NCBI GenBank assembly: GCA_021813085.1
Contig: JAKAMA010000168.1
Coordinates: 1-5,915, forward strand
Length of the DNA: 5,915 bases
Reading direction: 5' to 3'
From: Chloroflexota bacterium
GTDB lineage: Bacteria > Chloroflexota > Dehalococcoidia > DSTF01 > JACRBR01
Position 1 is the stretch's first letter. Each line of letters opens with the position of its first letter. Below the pieces are notes generated by a model. The model did not search any database and was not told where the DNA came from. It worked only from the letters and a program-made list of their open reading frames with translations. A program made the position numbers and the translations under genes. Shown here piece after piece: positions 5,080-5,915 of this stretch.

Positions 5080-5419
5080 CGAAGCTGTCCTGCTGGACAT
5101 GTTGATCATCGCGCGCCGTGTTCGCGACAAGGCGCAGAGCGTCACGCGCGCCGAGTTCGATGCTGACGAGGATCTCCAGCTCGCCCCGACGCACCTCATT
5201 CAGATCGTGGGAGAGGCGGCGAGCAGGGCGAGCGAGGGCCTTCGCGCTGCGTACCCGGACCTCCCCTGGGCGCAGATCATCGGGATGCGGCACCGGATCG
5301 TCCATGATTACCTTCGCGTCCGCGCGGAGGTCGTATGGGAGACCGCGACGGGCGACATCCCGCCGCTGATCCAACTCCTCGAGCCGTTGCTCCCGGACGC
5401 ACCAGCGGAGCCGACGTGA
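5066..5419 (+). CDS. hepT: HEPN-domain ribonuclease toxin (HepT-like, DUF86)
   Basis: A 117-residue HEPN protein of the DUF86/HepT type. The ribonuclease motif RX4HXY is complete: Arg75, His80, Tyr82 in MRHRIVHDYLRV. Upstream is the family helix HLIQIVGEAASRAS (43-56) and the phrase YPDLPWAQIIGMRH. His80 and Arg75 would cleave RNA, and Tyr82 is the site that MntA-type partners AMPylate in studied systems. With both catalytic sites intact, this pair looks functional. The ATG at 5066 overlaps the antitoxin end by 14 bases in another frame; a later in-frame ATG at 5099 would cut the first helix. The stop codon overlaps the GTG of the next gene in GTGA, which suggests translational coupling. Confidence 0.93.
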   Translation: MRQPDEAVLLDMLIIARRVRDKAQSVTRAEFDADEDLQLAPTHLIQIVGEAASRASEGLRAAYPDLPWAQIIGMRHRIVHDYLRVRAEVVWETATGDIPPLIQLLEPLLPDAPAEPT

Positions 5420-5915
5420 CCCTCTCCCTCTCGACCATGTGGGCGCAGCAGGAGCGGTTCGTGCGGGACATGCACGCCTTCGTGCGCGAGGCGCTGGCGC
5501 TCGGCTACGACGCGGTCGAGGTGAGCCACTCGACGCCCGAGGCGCCGTTCGATCGGCTGCTTAGCTACCCGGAAGCGCCGATCTCGTCGGTTCACGCACC
5601 GGCGCCGCTCGTGCGCGACGGCGACGGGCGCGCGAACAGCGCGCTGAACCTGGCGGCGCTCGACGTCCGCGAGCGACGCGCCGCGATCGACGCCACGAAA
5701 CATAGCATCGACCTGGCGCGGGCCGCCGGCGCGCGCTTCGTCGTCGTGCACCTCGGCGGCGTCGGCAATGCCATGTCCGATGCCGAGCGCGAGCTGCGGC
5801 GGCTGTACGACAGCGGCACGCGCGAGGGTGAGCGCGTCGAGGAGCTGCGCGCGGCGTGCATCCGCCTGCGGCAGGAGCAGGCCGGGCCATGGCTCGAGGA
5901 GGCGGCGAAGACGCT
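5416..5915 (+). CDS. Sugar-phosphate isomerase/epimerase-like TIM-barrel protein, N-terminal part
   Basis: The first 166 residues of a protein that continues past the right edge. The pattern is that of the xylose-isomerase-like TIM barrel (AP endonuclease 2 superfamily): first strand LSLSTMW, helix, then YDAVEVSH (Glu35), strand SSVHAP (His60), a long helix ending ATKHSIDLARAAGA and strand FVVVHLGG (His112). The His and Glu residues at strand ends are typical metal ligands or near-site residues. Family members isomerise or epimerise sugars or act as DNA repair enzymes; the substrate cannot be told. GTG at 5416 is chosen because it precedes strand 1 and has GGAG (5407-5410) five bases before it inside the end of hepT; the ATG at 5437 would delete strand 1. 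It overlaps the hepT stop by four bases. Confidence 0.83.
   Translation, partial: MTLSLSTMWAQQERFVRDMHAFVREALALGYDAVEVSHSTPEAPFDRLLSYPEAPISSVHAPAPLVRDGDGRANSALNLAALDVRERRAAIDATKHSIDLARAAGARFVVVHLGGVGNAMSDAERELRRLYDSGTREGERVEELRAACIRLRQEQAGPWLEEAAKT

Noticed and set aside
4516..5199. Long upstream extension of the Trm112-like gene on the minus strand
   Set aside because: It runs antisense through mntA and hepT; the Trm112 family N-terminus and a good ribosome binding site are at 4515.

Overview
High-GC bacterial DNA (strong G/C third-position bias, clear GGAGG-type ribosome binding sites, one perfect sigma-A promoter). The PRPP synthetase variant, the Trm112/small zinc-ribbon proteins, the HEPN-MNT pair and the c-di-AMP riboswitch would fit a Chloroflexota (Thermomicrobia-like) genome. 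That placement is an impression from protein style and is not proven by any marker here.

Layout. 1-188: tail of an M16 zinc peptidase (+). 205-1158: ribose-phosphate pyrophosphokinase prs (-), convergent with it. 1159-1299: divergent promoter region. 1300-1929: FrnE/DsbA-like CPWC oxidoreductase (+). 2114-2497: small hypothetical protein with a possible CxxC...CxH metal site (+). 2611-2928: first antibiotic-biosynthesis-monooxygenase (ABM) fold protein (+). 2929-3325: a 397-base stretch without a gene, holding a near-consensus promoter, a leader hairpin, a clear cyclic di-AMP (ydaO/yuaA) riboswitch and two hairpins that abut the ribosome binding site of a 68-residue zinc-ribbon protein (3326-3532). 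3678-4007: second ABM-fold protein (+). On the minus strand, a Trm112-like protein (4318-4515) and a two-helix membrane protein (4069-4299) form a short operon. 4516-4755: divergent spacer with inverted repeats and a -10 box immediately before an ATG. 4756-5419: HEPN/MNT (MntA-HepT) toxin-antitoxin pair, whose toxin stop overlaps by four bases the GTG start of a sugar-phosphate isomerase/epimerase-like TIM-barrel gene that runs off the right edge.

The most notable item is the c-di-AMP riboswitch. It has its own strong promoter but leads into a tiny zinc-ribbon gene, possibly continuing into an ABM gene. The potassium transporter or cell-wall gene usually found under this riboswitch is absent. 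The second notable item is a toxin-antitoxin operon that appears to be transcribed without a leader and is translationally coupled to a metabolic-looking gene.
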